A DNA stretch of 64,000 bases, from contig NZ_JAVDYB010000001.1 of the NCBI RefSeq assembly GCF_031458235.1, forward strand, positions 5,628,001 to 5,692,000, in the 5' to 3' direction. Positions 29,989-39,449 of this stretch are shown here, piece by piece. Origin of the DNA: Catenuloplanes atrovinosus. GTDB lineage: Bacteria; Actinomycetota; Actinomycetes; Mycobacteriales; Micromonosporaceae. Each line of letters opens with the position of its first letter. The stretch's first letter is position 1. A program made the translations under genes and the position numbers. The notes beneath the pieces were generated by a model. That model saw nothing but the letters and a program-made list of their open reading frames with translations, had not been told where the DNA came from and did not search any database.

Positions 29989-30779
29989 TTCTTCTTCTCC
30001 AGCCAGTCCAGGATCGCGTCGATCGGCTCGCGCCAGCGGGTGTCCAGCATCAGGTCGTGGCCCATGCCGGGGAAGAGCAGCGGCGCGCCGCCGAACCGCC
30101 GGGCCGCCTTGGTCAGCGCGGACGGGGAGACGATCCGGTCGTGCTGGCTGCCGATCACCAGCACCGGCGGCGCGCCGACCGGCGGCTCCGGCGCGCGGTG
30201 CGTGATCAGCTGGTACTGCGCGCGGCGGCTGGCGTGCCGGACCCGGGACGCGTACGCCCGGGCCTGGTCCTCCGGCAGCTCGCGGCCGAAGAGCTGGCGG
30301 CGGCTGATCCGCAGCGGCGCGCCGGCCAGGGCGGGGATGGTGCCGGCCGGGTTGCGGCGCAGCGCCACGCCGAGCGTCTCCCAGCCGCCCAGCACCGGCG
30401 AGACCAGCACCGCGGCCCGCGCCGCGTAACGGGCCAGCGCGTGCGCGACGACCAGCGCGCCGGCGCCGTGCCCGATCAGCACGGCCTGGCGTGGCAGCGA
30501 GGCCGCGGCCTGCACCACGTCGTGCGCGTACGCCCGGAGGCCGGCGCCGGGCGCGTTGCCGGAGCCGCCGTGCCCGCGCAGACTGACCGCGTGCGCCGGG
30601 AAGCCGCGCCCGGCCGCGTGCTCCAGCCAGTGCTCGGCGAACAGCCAGGCGCCGTGGCCGAACCCGGGGACGAACAGCAGCGGCGGCCGGCCCTCGTCGA
30701 CCTCGGGCGTGGCGCTGAGCACCTCGCGCCGTACCGGCGGGATCGGGTTAGCCCAGTCCGCCGAACGGTCGATCCTCAC
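29985..30779 (-). CDS. Alpha/beta-hydrolase fold protein lacking the nucleophilic serine
   Basis: 264 aa. Oxyanion region LLFVPGFGHGAW; acid VIGSQHDRIVSP; His FPGMGHDLM. The nucleophile elbow, usually GxSxG, reads LIGHGAGALV, with Gly105 where Ser should be (codon GGC). It overlaps the upstream monooxygenase gene by GTGA, so the two are translated together. It may be a non-catalytic member, an enzyme using a different mechanism, or a lipase-like partner of the monooxygenase. Fold assignment is firm, function is not. Confidence 0.85.
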   Translation of the reverse strand: MRIDRSADWANPIPPVRREVLSATPEVDEGRPPLLFVPGFGHGAWLFAEHWLEHAAGRGFPAHAVSLRGHGGSGNAPGAGLRAYAHDVVQAAASLPRQAVLIGHGAGALVVAHALARYAARAAVLVSPVLGGWETLGVALRRNPAGTIPALAGAPLRISRRQLFGRELPEDQARAYASRVRHASRRAQYQLITHRAPEPPVGAPPVLVIGSQHDRIVSPSALTKAARRFGGAPLLFPGMGHDLMLDTRWREPIDAILDWLEKKN

Positions 30780-32164
30780 GCCGGCACCTCCGTCTCGTCC
30801 AGCAACCGTTGCAGGGCCTTCAGGTAGTTGCGGTAGCCGACCTCGAACCAGTGCCGCGGCGACCGGGCCACCCGGCCCTGCTCGAGCGGGCGGCCGGCCT
30901 CGGACCGCAGCCGCTCCCACACGCGCGCGGCCCGGTCCGGGTCGGCGGCGCGCAGCCGCAGCCAGCGGGCGAACGCCACGGCCTGCCAGTGCACCATCAT
31001 GCCCATGCCGGAGTCCGGCTGCAGCAGGCCGGTGACCGCGAGCGTCGGGTGCCGCGGCGCGAACGCGTGCAGCATCAGGTGCGGGCGGCCGTCGGAGTCG
31101 GTGCCGGTCAGCGACGGGTCCAGGAACTCGAAGCGCGGCTCGTACCCGGTGGCGAGCACCACCAGGTCCGGGTCGATCGTGCTGCCGTCGGCCAGCTCCA
31201 CCTCGGTGCGGTGGAAGCGGGTCACGTCCGGCACCGGCGTGAGGTCGCCGTGCCCGATGCTGTACAGCAGCTGACTGTTGATCACCGGATGCGTCTCGTA
31301 CGGCCGGTGGTCCGGCCGGGCCAGCCCGAAGCGGGCCGGGTCACCGATGGTGTTGGTGATCAGGAACTGGTGCAGCCGCTGCCGCACCGCCAGCGGCAGG
31401 CGCTGCGCGCGCATGCTGAGCTGGTCGGACGGCCGGCCGAGCAGGTACTTCGGCGTGTACCAGTAACCGCGCCGGGTGGAGTGCCACGCCCTCGCCGCCT
31501 GCTGGCCCGCCTCGACCGCGATGTCACAGCCGGTGTTGCCGCCGCCGACCACCAGCACCCGGCGGCCGCGCAGCTCCGCCGGGTCCTTGTAGGCGGACGC
31601 GTGGATCACCTTGCCGCGGTAGTCCTCCATGCCCTCGATCCGCGGCATGCGGGGCGCCCAGTTGTGCCCGTTCGCTACCACCACCGCGAGGTAGCGGTGG
31701 GTGCGGGTGCCGCCGGCCCGGCCGGTGCTCTGCGTGGTCACGTCCCAGCGGCCGGCCTCGTCCGCCGGCTCCACGGAGACGACCTCGGTGCCGAACCAGA
31801 CGTGCGGGCGCAGGTCGAAGTGGTCCGCGTACCGCTCCAGGTAGCTCAGGAACCGGGCGTGGTCCGGGTAGTCCGGCCAGGAGTCCGGCATCGGGAAGTC
31901 GGGAAACTCCGAGGTCGGCTTCGACGAGATCAGGTGCGTGCTCGAATACATCGGGCTGCGGTCGTTCCGCCAGTTCCACGCGCCGCCGACGCTGGTCTCC
32001 CGCTCGTAGCAGTCGACGCCGAAACCGTGCTCCTTGAGGTTCTTCACGGCCGCGAGCCCGCTCATGCCGGCGCCGATCACACAGACCGTGTCGTCGCCTC
32101 GGTCGTAGACGGGCCGGCCGTCCCGCCAGTGGGTCGCGCTGTCGAATTCGGTGGAGCTGGACAC
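30776..32164 (-). CDS. Flavin-containing monooxygenase
   Basis: 462-aa FAD/NADPH class B monooxygenase. The FAD Rossmann motif is VCVIGAGMSGLAAVKNL; the NADPH motif is VLVVGGGNTGCDIAVEA; the FMO identifying region is near FLSYLERYADHFDL and the C-terminal LVVLATGYEP motif is present. GTG 32164 is preceded by GAGAGGATTTCGCG; a start 12 codons earlier is less likely. It overlaps the following hydrolase gene by 4 bp (GTGA), suggesting a two-step oxidation/hydrolysis unit. The substrate is unknown. Confidence 0.9.
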   Translation of the reverse strand: MSSSTEFDSATHWRDGRPVYDRGDDTVCVIGAGMSGLAAVKNLKEHGFGVDCYERETSVGGAWNWRNDRSPMYSSTHLISSKPTSEFPDFPMPDSWPDYPDHARFLSYLERYADHFDLRPHVWFGTEVVSVEPADEAGRWDVTTQSTGRAGGTRTHRYLAVVVANGHNWAPRMPRIEGMEDYRGKVIHASAYKDPAELRGRRVLVVGGGNTGCDIAVEAGQQAARAWHSTRRGYWYTPKYLLGRPSDQLSMRAQRLPLAVRQRLHQFLITNTIGDPARFGLARPDHRPYETHPVINSQLLYSIGHGDLTPVPDVTRFHRTEVELADGSTIDPDLVVLATGYEPRFEFLDPSLTGTDSDGRPHLMLHAFAPRHPTLAVTGLLQPDSGMGMMVHWQAVAFARWLRLRAADPDRAARVWERLRSEAGRPLEQGRVARSPRHWFEVGYRNYLKALQRLLDETEVPA

Positions 32165-32313
32165 CGCGAAATCCTCTCGATTTCCGCCATACCTGTCCAC
32201 CCCAGGAGCAAAAAATCAAAACCATCAGCGGGTACGTCCAGGGTCTCCCAGGATGCGCGGGGCGCGGCTGCGCCGCGTTCCGGGCGCGACCCGCTTGTGG
32301 AGGCGGGCGGGAC

Positions 32314-33003
32314 TTACTCGGGGAGGACGAGGTCCGCGATCACCGGGAAGTGGTCGCTGGCGCGCTTGGCGAGCGGGGTGTCCACCACGTCGTAGCGGAC
32401 CACCTGGATGCGCGGGTCCACGAACAGCCCGTCGATCCGCGCCTGCGGTCCGAGCAGCGGGAACGTGCAGCGGTCCGCCGCGCCCGCGGACACCGCCGCG
32501 TCCGTCAGGCCGTCCGCGATCGTGCGCCAGGCCGCGCCGCCGGACGTCTCGTTCACGTCCGCGCCGATCACGACCGGCGTCTCCACCGCGGACAGCTCCT
32601 TCCGCAGCAGCTCGGCCTGGCTCGCCCGCTCCGTCGCGTCCAGCGACAGGTGCGTGCCGGCCACCGTGAACCGGCGCCGGCCCACAGAGCACTCCGCGAA
32701 CGCGGCGCCGCGCATGTGCCGGCCCGGCGTCAGCGGGAACTGCGTGGTCCAGGTGTGGTGCACGCGGACCCGCAGGTCGGTCAGGATCAGGTTGCCCAGC
32801 GACGGCAGCCCGCCCACGGCCAGCACCGCGCCGAACGCGCGAGCCAGGTTGGCGGTGCGGTTGCGCCAGCCGAACCGGCGCGGGCCCTCCTGCACGATCA
32901 CCACGTCCGCGGCCACGCCGCGCACCACCTCGGCCAGCGCGGCCCGGTCGTCCCGCTGTCCGTGCACGTTGTAGCTGAGCACCCGCAGTGCGCCCTCGGT
33001 CAC
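32314..33003 (-). CDS. Endonuclease/exonuclease/phosphatase family protein
   Basis: 229 aa with the motif set of the DNase I-like superfamily: VLSYNVHG (Asn), VVIVQEG (Glu metal ligand), GTHLSLD (His), IGADVNE (Asp, Asn) and SDHFPVIADL (Asp-His). No signal peptide. Substrate may be nucleic acid or a phospho-compound. GTG 33003 has GAGAGGGGCCGGGC upstream; GTG 33024 is an alternative. It follows the ROK kinase gene by 27 bp on the same strand and is probably co-transcribed. Confidence 0.88.
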   Translation of the reverse strand: MTEGALRVLSYNVHGQRDDRAALAEVVRGVAADVVIVQEGPRRFGWRNRTANLARAFGAVLAVGGLPSLGNLILTDLRVRVHHTWTTQFPLTPGRHMRGAAFAECSVGRRRFTVAGTHLSLDATERASQAELLRKELSAVETPVVIGADVNETSGGAAWRTIADGLTDAAVSAGAADRCTFPLLGPQARIDGLFVDPRIQVVRYDVVDTPLAKRASDHFPVIADLVLPE

Positions 33004-33030
33004 GCCCGGCCCCTCTCTCGTCACCCGCGC

Positions 33031-33981
33031 CTAGTCGGCCAGGCGGGCCAGGTCGGCCGCCCCGATAACGCCCGCGGTGTTGCCCATCTCGGCCGCGCGC
33101 AGCTCCGCCACCGGGAACCGGCCGCGCTGGCCGAGCGACTCCGCGTATGCCTTGCGGACCGGCTCCATCAGCAGGTCACCGGCGTCCACCACGCCGCCGC
33201 CGACCACCAGCACCTGCGGGTCCAGCACCTGCACCAGATCGGTCATCGCGGTGCCGAGCCAGAAGCCGATCTGGCCGAACGCCTCGCACGCGACCGCGTC
33301 GCCGCCGCGCGCCGCCTCGGTCACCATCGGGCCGCTGATCAGGTCCGCGTCGCCGCCGGCCAGCGCCAGCAGCGTCTCCGCGCGGTGCGGGTCCTGGCGC
33401 GCGCCGGCCCGGGCGAACCGGACCAGCGCCTTGCCGCTCGCGTACTGCTCGATGCAGCCGAGCCGGCCGCAGCCGCACGGGTGGCCGTCCGGCACCGCGG
33501 TCAGGTGGCCCAGCTCGGCCGCGATGCCGTGCGTGCCGCGCACCAGCCGGCCGCCGGTGACCAGGCCGCCGCCGATGCCGGTGCCGACCGTGAACATGAC
33601 CATCGAGGCGTCCGCGTGCCGGGCCGCGCCGAACCGGAACTCGGCCCAGGCCGCCACGTTCGCGTCGTTCTCCACCACCACGGGCAGGCCGGTGGCGTCC
33701 GAGATGTACTTCTGCAGCGGCTCGTCGCGCCAGGCCAGGTTCGGCGCGAACAGCACGGTCGAGCGGCCGGCGTCCACGAAGCCGGCCGCGCCGATGCCGA
33801 CGGCCGCGATCTCCCGGCCGATGGCCAGCTCCTGCACCACGTCGATGATCACGTCGCGGGTCGCGGCGACGTCGTCCGCGGGCGTGCCGCGACGCGTCTG
33901 GGCCAGCACCTCACCGTGGGGATCGACGACCCCACCGGCCACCTTCGTGCCGCCGATGTCGACTCCGATGGTCAGCGTCAC
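33031..33981 (-). CDS. glk: ROK family glucokinase
   Basis: 316 aa, cytoplasmic ATP-dependent glucose kinase. ATP motif IGVDIGGTKVAGGVVD; phosphate-2 region VGTGIGGGLV; the ROK zinc motif HLTAVPDGHPCGCGRLGCIEQYASG with CxCGxxGCxE; catalytic Asp in VVENDANVAA. No DNA-binding domain, so kinase rather than repressor. GTG 33981 is chosen from AGGGGAG upstream. As in Streptomyces glkA loci, an SRPBCC gene and an acyl-CoA ligase gene lie nearby. Confidence 0.93.
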   Translation of the reverse strand: MTLTIGVDIGGTKVAGGVVDPHGEVLAQTRRGTPADDVAATRDVIIDVVQELAIGREIAAVGIGAAGFVDAGRSTVLFAPNLAWRDEPLQKYISDATGLPVVVENDANVAAWAEFRFGAARHADASMVMFTVGTGIGGGLVTGGRLVRGTHGIAAELGHLTAVPDGHPCGCGRLGCIEQYASGKALVRFARAGARQDPHRAETLLALAGGDADLISGPMVTEAARGGDAVACEAFGQIGFWLGTAMTDLVQVLDPQVLVVGGGVVDAGDLLMEPVRKAYAESLGQRGRFPVAELRAAEMGNTAGVIGAADLARLAD

Positions 33982-34143
33982 CGCCGCCGCTCCCCTCATC
34001 ACCATGCGTGCTGGGTTTGGTACCCAGTCCCCGCCCGTGCCATCCCGGACGGGTATGACCGGCGGCCGACCGCCCGCTTGATCAATACCCGACCCCGTCG
34101 CCCGCCCGCGCGTGGCGCGCCGGACGACGGCCGCGGCATCCCG

Positions 34144-35262
34144 TCAGGCGGTGTCGCGCGGCTCCCGCTCATGATCGCCGGTGGCCGGCGCGCCGCTGCT
34201 GCCGGGGTGGCCACCGCTCCCCCCGGCCCGCGTGGCCGCCGCCCACGGGTCCCCGGCCGGGGCCGCGTCCGCGCCCGCCCGGGTCGCGGCCGCCCACGGA
34301 TCCACCCCCGGCCACCCGGTCCCGGACTCCTCGTGCGGCGCCTTCTCGCCGGTGCCCGCCGCCGTGCTCGCGCCACCGGACGCGCTGCTCCCGCCGGTCG
34401 GCGACACGCCGCCGGCGCCGGCGGGTGACGCGGTGCTCGCCTGGCCGGTCGATGCGGTTCCGGCGCCACCGGCCCACCCGGTGCTCGCGCCGGTGGTCCG
34501 GGTGGTCGTGGTGGCGGTGGGCGGGCCGGCCCAGGAGCTGGTGTCGGCGGCGGCGGTGGAGAAGGCCCGGAGCAGGCCCGCGACGCCCGCGGCCAGATCC
34601 CCCGCGCTGGTGGCGAGCTGCTCGGCGAACTCCGGCGTGGGGTTGCGGACCATGGTGATCGCGCGGCAGACCGGGCAGACGCAGCACTCCGCGCTGCCGG
34701 TGGCCCACCCGCCGGCCGTGCCGCCCACGTGCCCGGGCTCATCGCGCACGGCGCCGTGCGCACCCCACGCCGCACCGTGCGCATCCCGCGCGGTGCCGGC
34801 CGCGTCCCGCGCGGCGCCATCCGCGTCCCGCGCGGTGCCGGCCGCGTCCCGCGCGGCGCCATCCGCGGCCCGGGCGGTGCCGGCCGCGTCCCGCGTGCTG
34901 CCCGGCTCGTCGGGGTCCGCGGGCTTCGGCGGCGTGCCGGGAGCCGCCGGCTCGGCCGGCCGGGCGGCCGCCGCCTCCGGGGCCGGCGCGCGGCGCTCCT
35001 CCGTACCCCCGGCGTGTTTGTGCAGGTCCTCGCTGAATCCGGAGGCGGTCTTCGCGACGCCGCGCAGTGCGTCGCCGAGCAGGCCGAGGCCCGCGCTGGT
35101 CGTCTCGTGGCCGGAGGCTCGCGCGGCGAACCGCGCGCCCTGCGCCATCCACGCGGCCTGGCTCGCCCCCTGTGACGCGCGCGCGAGGACGGCCGCGACC
35201 AGGCGCTCCGCCTCCTCACGCGCCGAACCGGTGCCGCCGGCGGAAGAGTCCGGAGTCGCCAT
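34144..35262 (-). CDS. Low-complexity protein with CxxC centre and 14-residue repeats
   Basis: 372 aa. An N-terminal helical region (about 15-90: EEAERLVAAVLARASQGASQ...) is followed by repeats of about 14 residues (RDAAGTARDADGAA, about 3.5 copies), then a short conserved-looking domain (about 190-235) with CCVCPVCRAITMVRNPTPE and FAEQLATSAGDLAAGVAGLLRAF. The tail is Gly/Ala/Thr/Ser-rich. I recall comparable actinobacterial proteins next to SRPBCC genes but know no function. ATG 35262 follows GGGGGCTTTGACC. Confidence 0.7.
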   Translation of the reverse strand: MATPDSSAGGTGSAREEAERLVAAVLARASQGASQAAWMAQGARFAARASGHETTSAGLGLLGDALRGVAKTASGFSEDLHKHAGGTEERRAPAPEAAAARPAEPAAPGTPPKPADPDEPGSTRDAAGTARAADGAARDAAGTARDADGAARDAAGTARDAHGAAWGAHGAVRDEPGHVGGTAGGWATGSAECCVCPVCRAITMVRNPTPEFAEQLATSAGDLAAGVAGLLRAFSTAAADTSSWAGPPTATTTTRTTGASTGWAGGAGTASTGQASTASPAGAGGVSPTGGSSASGGASTAAGTGEKAPHEESGTGWPGVDPWAAATRAGADAAPAGDPWAAATRAGGSGGHPGSSGAPATGDHEREPRDTA

Positions 35263-35286
35263 GGTCAAAGCCCCCTGTGCGGTGTG

Positions 35287-35739
35287 TCAGCCGGCGGGCA
35301 GGCTCTCCACCCGCCGCTTGAGCTCCTTGAGCGCCGTATCCATGATGCGCTTCTCGGCCTTGCGCCGGATCATGCCGATCGTGGTGATCGACAGGTCGAC
35401 CTCCAGCGTGTACGTCACGGTGGTGCCGCCGTCCGCGTTCGCCTCGATGTCGTAGGACCCGCGCTGCGCCCGCTGCATCTTCGACGGCGCGACGAGCTGC
35501 CACTCGATGCGGGAGAGGTCCTCGGCGTACTCGTACCGCAGGGTGTACTCATCCGCCAGCACGCCCGCGTCGATGACGAACCGGACCTGGCTGGCATATC
35601 CGTCCTCGTACTCCTCGAGGACCTCGACCTGCTTGAACGCGTCGGCCCACTCGGGGTACGCACCGAAGTCGGCGACGACCTCGGCCACGCGCTCGGCCGG
35701 TGCGGCGATAACGATCGACTGGGTGGAGGAGTCCGCCAT
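35287..35739 (-). CDS. SRPBCC (START-like, polyketide cyclase/dehydrase) family protein
   Basis: 150 aa. The START-fold pattern is IVIAAPAERVAEVVADFGAYPEWADAF at the N-terminus and a C-terminal amphipathic helix, AEKRIMDTALKELKRRVESL. It should bind a hydrophobic ligand in a cavity. Position (between the CxxC protein gene and fadD) and family match M. tuberculosis Rv2185c in the conserved block. It is divergent from fadD with 170 bp between. Confidence 0.85.
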   Translation of the reverse strand: MADSSTQSIVIAAPAERVAEVVADFGAYPEWADAFKQVEVLEEYEDGYASQVRFVIDAGVLADEYTLRYEYAEDLSRIEWQLVAPSKMQRAQRGSYDIEANADGGTTVTYTLEVDLSITTIGMIRRKAEKRIMDTALKELKRRVESLPAG

Positions 35740-35910
35740 GCGGGCAGGCTACCGTGCGCCGGTGACACTTCCGGACCGGCCGGGACGACACGTCCCCCGC
35801 GACCGGCCGTACCGCGGCGGGCGGATGTGTCGGATCACCGTCTCGGACGGTACGTTTCTGCTGTATCAGGGCCGCCACGCGAGGCCCCCGTCGTCGAGGA
35901 GCTGTCCAAG

Positions 35911-37716
35911 GTGCGCGAGTTCTCCGTCCCTCCGGTCGTCACGATCGCCGACACCACGACCCTTACCGACGCGATCTGGGACAACGCGCGCGTGGCGCCC
36001 GAAACCGTCTCCTTCCTGCGGCGCACGGACCCCTCCTCGGAGCAGTGGTCGCCGATCACCGCGGCCGAGTTCCACGCCGACGTGGTCGCGGTGGCCCGCG
36101 GCCTGATCGCGGCCGGCGTGCGCGCCGGTGACCGCGTCGCGCTGATGAGCCGCACCCGGTACGAGTGGACGCTGATCGACTACGCCATCTGGGCGGCCGG
36201 CGCGGTGACCGTGCCGATCTACGAGACCTCCAGCGCGGAGCAGGCCTCCTGGATCCTCGCCGACTCCGGCGCGGTCGCGGCCTTCGTGGAGACGAACGCG
36301 CACGAGCTGCTGGTCTCCGGGCTGCGCGACGACCTGCCGGACCTGCGTGAGGTGTGGCAGCTCGACGCCGGCGGGCTGGACGCGGTGCGCGCCGGCGGCG
36401 AGCGGGTGCCGGCCGAGGCGGTCGAGGAGCGGCGGCGGCAGGCCCGCGCCGGCGACCTCGCCACGATCATCTACACCAGCGGCACCACCGGCCGTCCCAA
36501 GGGCTGCGAGCTGACCCACCGCAACCTGCTGGCCGAGGTGCTCAACGCGGTGGTCGCGTTCGGCCACCTGTTCAGCGGCGCCGAGTCCCGCACGCTGCTG
36601 TTCCTGCCGCTGGCGCACGCGTTCGCGCGACTGGTGCAGATCGGCGTGGTGACCGCGCGCGGCACGCTGGCGCACACGCCGGACACCCGGACGCTGCTGC
36701 CCGACCTGGCCGCCGTGAAGCCGACGTTCCTGCTCTCGGTGCCGCGCGTGTTCGAGAAGGTCTACACGGGCGCGAAGCAGAAGGCGGAGGCCGGCGGCAA
36801 GGGCGGGATCTTCGCGCGGGCCGAGGCCACCGCGATCGCGTACAGCGAGGCGCTGGACTCCGGCGGCCCCGGGCTGATGCTGCGCGCCCAGCACGCGATC
36901 TTCGACCGGCTGGTCTACAACAAGCTCCGCGACGCGATGGGCGGCAAGTGCACGGACGCGGTCTCCGGCGGCGCGCCGCTCGGCGGCCGGCTGGCGCACT
37001 TCTTCCGCGGCGTGGGCGTGGTGGTGATGGAGGGCTACGGCCTGACCGAGACCTCGCCGGCCGTGGCCGCGAACGTGCCGAGCGCGATCCGGATCGGCAC
37101 GGTCGGCCGCCCGCTGCCCGGCGTCACGCTGCGCATCGCGGACGACGGCGAGATCCTGGTGCGCGGCGACATCGTCTTCGGTGCGTACCGGAACAACCCG
37201 GACGCCACCCGCGAGGTGCTGGACTCCGACGGCTGGTTCCACACCGGCGACCTCGGCGCGCTGGACGACGACGGCTACCTGAGCATCACCGGCCGGAAGA
37301 AGGAGATCATCGTGACCGCGGGTGGCAAGAACGTCGCCCCGGCCGTGCTCGAGGACCGGCTCCGCGCGCACCCGCTGATCAGCCAGAGCGTGCTGGTCGG
37401 CGACCGGCAGCCGTTCATCGCCGCGCTGATCACGATCGACGAGGAGGCCTGGCCGGGCTGGCTCGCCGCGAACGGGCGGGACGCCGGCAGCACGGTCGCG
37501 GACCTGGCCGGCGACCCGGCGCTGCGGGCCGAGATCCAGAAGGCGGTGGACGAGGCGAACAAGGCCGTGTCGGGCGCGGAGGCCATCAAGGTGTTCCGGA
37601 TCCTGGGCCGCGACTTCACCGAGGCGACCGGCGAGCTGACCCCGTCGCTCAAGGTCAAGCGCGGCGTGGTGCACAAGACGTACGCGGACGACATCGCCGC
37701 CATCTACACCAAGTGA
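35911..37716 (+). CDS. fadD: Long-chain fatty acid-CoA ligase
   Basis: 601-aa ANL-superfamily adenylating enzyme: ATP motif TIIYTSGTTGRPKGCELTH, A5 motif GYGLTETSP, WFHTGDLG, and A8-A10 ITGRKKEIIVTAGGKNVAP plus LKVKRG. It activates fatty acids to acyl-adenylate and then acyl-CoA at the membrane face. GTG 35911 is preceded by GAGGAGCTGTCCAAG. It matches fadD15 (Rv2187) of the mycobacterial gene block in family and position. Its stop is 34 bp before a two-component operon on the same strand. Confidence 0.95.
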   Translation: MREFSVPPVVTIADTTTLTDAIWDNARVAPETVSFLRRTDPSSEQWSPITAAEFHADVVAVARGLIAAGVRAGDRVALMSRTRYEWTLIDYAIWAAGAVTVPIYETSSAEQASWILADSGAVAAFVETNAHELLVSGLRDDLPDLREVWQLDAGGLDAVRAGGERVPAEAVEERRRQARAGDLATIIYTSGTTGRPKGCELTHRNLLAEVLNAVVAFGHLFSGAESRTLLFLPLAHAFARLVQIGVVTARGTLAHTPDTRTLLPDLAAVKPTFLLSVPRVFEKVYTGAKQKAEAGGKGGIFARAEATAIAYSEALDSGGPGLMLRAQHAIFDRLVYNKLRDAMGGKCTDAVSGGAPLGGRLAHFFRGVGVVVMEGYGLTETSPAVAANVPSAIRIGTVGRPLPGVTLRIADDGEILVRGDIVFGAYRNNPDATREVLDSDGWFHTGDLGALDDDGYLSITGRKKEIIVTAGGKNVAPAVLEDRLRAHPLISQSVLVGDRQPFIAALITIDEEAWPGWLAANGRDAGSTVADLAGDPALRAEIQKAVDEANKAVSGAEAIKVFRILGRDFTEATGELTPSLKVKRGVVHKTYADDIAAIYTK

Positions 37717-37750
37717 CGGCAGGACTCCGGGCAGGCGATAGCATCCCGGA

Positions 37751-39442
37751 GTGGCCGCCTCACCCCCCGTCGCACCACGTCCGCATCCTCTGGCGGTCGC
37801 GGCTCGCTTCGTGATGCTGGCGCTCGTCGCGCTGCTCACGCTCATCACGACCCGGGACCCCGACCGCCTCTGGTGGATCGTGGCGCTGCTGATCCTCAGC
37901 GTTCCCGGCGTGATCGCGCCGCGACACCGCATCCTCGCGCCCGCGGCGCGGTTCGCCGAGGTCGTCGTCGTCGGCCTGGCGGCCAGCGACGTGGCCGGCG
38001 CGGCCAGCGCGGTGGGCAGCCTCGGGCCGGGCGTCGGCGCGGAGGTGATCCTGCCGTACCTGGCGGTCCCGCTCACCGTGGCGGCGCTGCAACGCCGGTC
38101 CCGGGAGGGCGCGGTGCTGCTCGGCGCGGCCGCGGGCACGCTGCTGGCCAGCGGCGCGGTCAACATGACGCCGACCGGCCCGCAGATCGCGCAGATCGGC
38201 TACATGGCGGTCTGCGCGCAGTGGCTGATCCTCGGCGGGCTGGGCACGTTCGCGGCGGACACGCTGCGCCGCTGGATGCTGGTCCGGGAGACCAAGCCCC
38301 AGCCGTACGCGGAGGCGACGCGCCTGCTCACCCAGCTCCGCAGCGTGGCACGTCAGCTGCCCGGCGCCACGCTGGACCCGGGCGGCATCGCCGAGCACCT
38401 GCTGGAGGAGCTGCGCGCGGTCGCGCCCGCGGACCGCGCCGCCGTGCTCACGGCCAGCGGCGGCGGACGTCTGGTGGTGCTGGCCCAGTCCGCGATGGAG
38501 CGCGTCGACTGGGAAACCACACTGGACGCGGACTCCGCGATCGCGGACGCGTGGGCCAGCCAGCAGCCGGCCACGGCGAGCCGGTCGCAGTCCCGCTCGC
38601 ACCGCGGCGCGGAGGTGTCCGCGCTGGTGGTGCCGCTGGTCGCGGGCGTGCGGTCGATCGGGCTGGTGGTGGTGGAGAGCAACACCAGCCTGGCGTACCC
38701 GGCGCCGGTGGTGGCGCGGGTGACGTCGGTGACCGGCCCGGCCGCGCTGCGCCTGGAGGCCGCGCTGCTCTTCGACGAGGTGCGCTCGCTGGCCACCAAC
38801 GAGGAGCGGCAGCGCCTGGCCCGGGAGATCCACGACGGCGTGGCGCAGGAGCTGGTGATGGTCGGCTACGGCATCGACAACGCGCTGGCCACGCTGCCGG
38901 AGGACGCCAAGGAGACCGCGGAGGAGCTGCGCACGCTGCGCGGCGAGGTCACCCGCGTGATCACCGAGCTACGGTTGTCCCTGTTCGAGCTGCGTTCCGA
39001 GGTCGACCGGCACGGTGGCCTGGCGGGCGCGATCGCGGAGTACGCGCGCACCGTGGGCTCCGCGGCGGGCCTGCGCGTGCACTACACGCTGGACGAGTCC
39101 ACGGCCCGGCTGCCGGCCGCGACCGAGGCGGAGCTGCTGCGGATCGCGCAGGAGGCGATCACGAACGCGCGCAAGCACGCGGGCGCGTCGAACCTGTGGG
39201 TCACCTGCGAGGTGGACCCCCCTTACGCCCGCATCGAAGTGTCGGACGATGGACAGGGAATGGCGGATAAGCGACCGGATGGCCGGTACGGTCTTGCGAT
39301 CATGAATGAGAGAGCGGAACGTATCCGTGGCCGCCTGGAGATTAGGCCGCGGAATCCGAGTGGAACGACGGTGGCGGTGGTGCTCGGAACCTCGCCCCGA
39401 CGCGATAGCGTGCGTGATAATAACGCTCCAGAAGGGGAGTAA
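37751..39442 (+). CDS. NarL-type sensor histidine kinase
   Basis: 563 aa. Four to five N-terminal membrane helices (about 15-170), a GAF-like domain (about 195-345), a HisKA_3 dimerisation/phosphoacceptor motif (LAREIHDGVAQELVMVGYG, His361) and an HATPase domain with AQEAITNARKHA, VSDDGQGM and GRYGLAIMNERAERI. It phosphorylates the response regulator encoded 7 bp downstream. The membrane part has no large extracytoplasmic loop, so the stimulus is probably within or near the membrane, or sensed by the GAF domain. GTG 37751 is the start. Confidence 0.93.
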   Translation: MAASPPVAPRPHPLAVAARFVMLALVALLTLITTRDPDRLWWIVALLILSVPGVIAPRHRILAPAARFAEVVVVGLAASDVAGAASAVGSLGPGVGAEVILPYLAVPLTVAALQRRSREGAVLLGAAAGTLLASGAVNMTPTGPQIAQIGYMAVCAQWLILGGLGTFAADTLRRWMLVRETKPQPYAEATRLLTQLRSVARQLPGATLDPGGIAEHLLEELRAVAPADRAAVLTASGGGRLVVLAQSAMERVDWETTLDADSAIADAWASQQPATASRSQSRSHRGAEVSALVVPLVAGVRSIGLVVVESNTSLAYPAPVVARVTSVTGPAALRLEAALLFDEVRSLATNEERQRLAREIHDGVAQELVMVGYGIDNALATLPEDAKETAEELRTLRGEVTRVITELRLSLFELRSEVDRHGGLAGAIAEYARTVGSAAGLRVHYTLDESTARLPAATEAELLRIAQEAITNARKHAGASNLWVTCEVDPPYARIEVSDDGQGMADKRPDGRYGLAIMNERAERIRGRLEIRPRNPSGTTVAVVLGTSPRRDSVRDNNAPEGE

Positions 39443-39449
39443 ACCGAGC

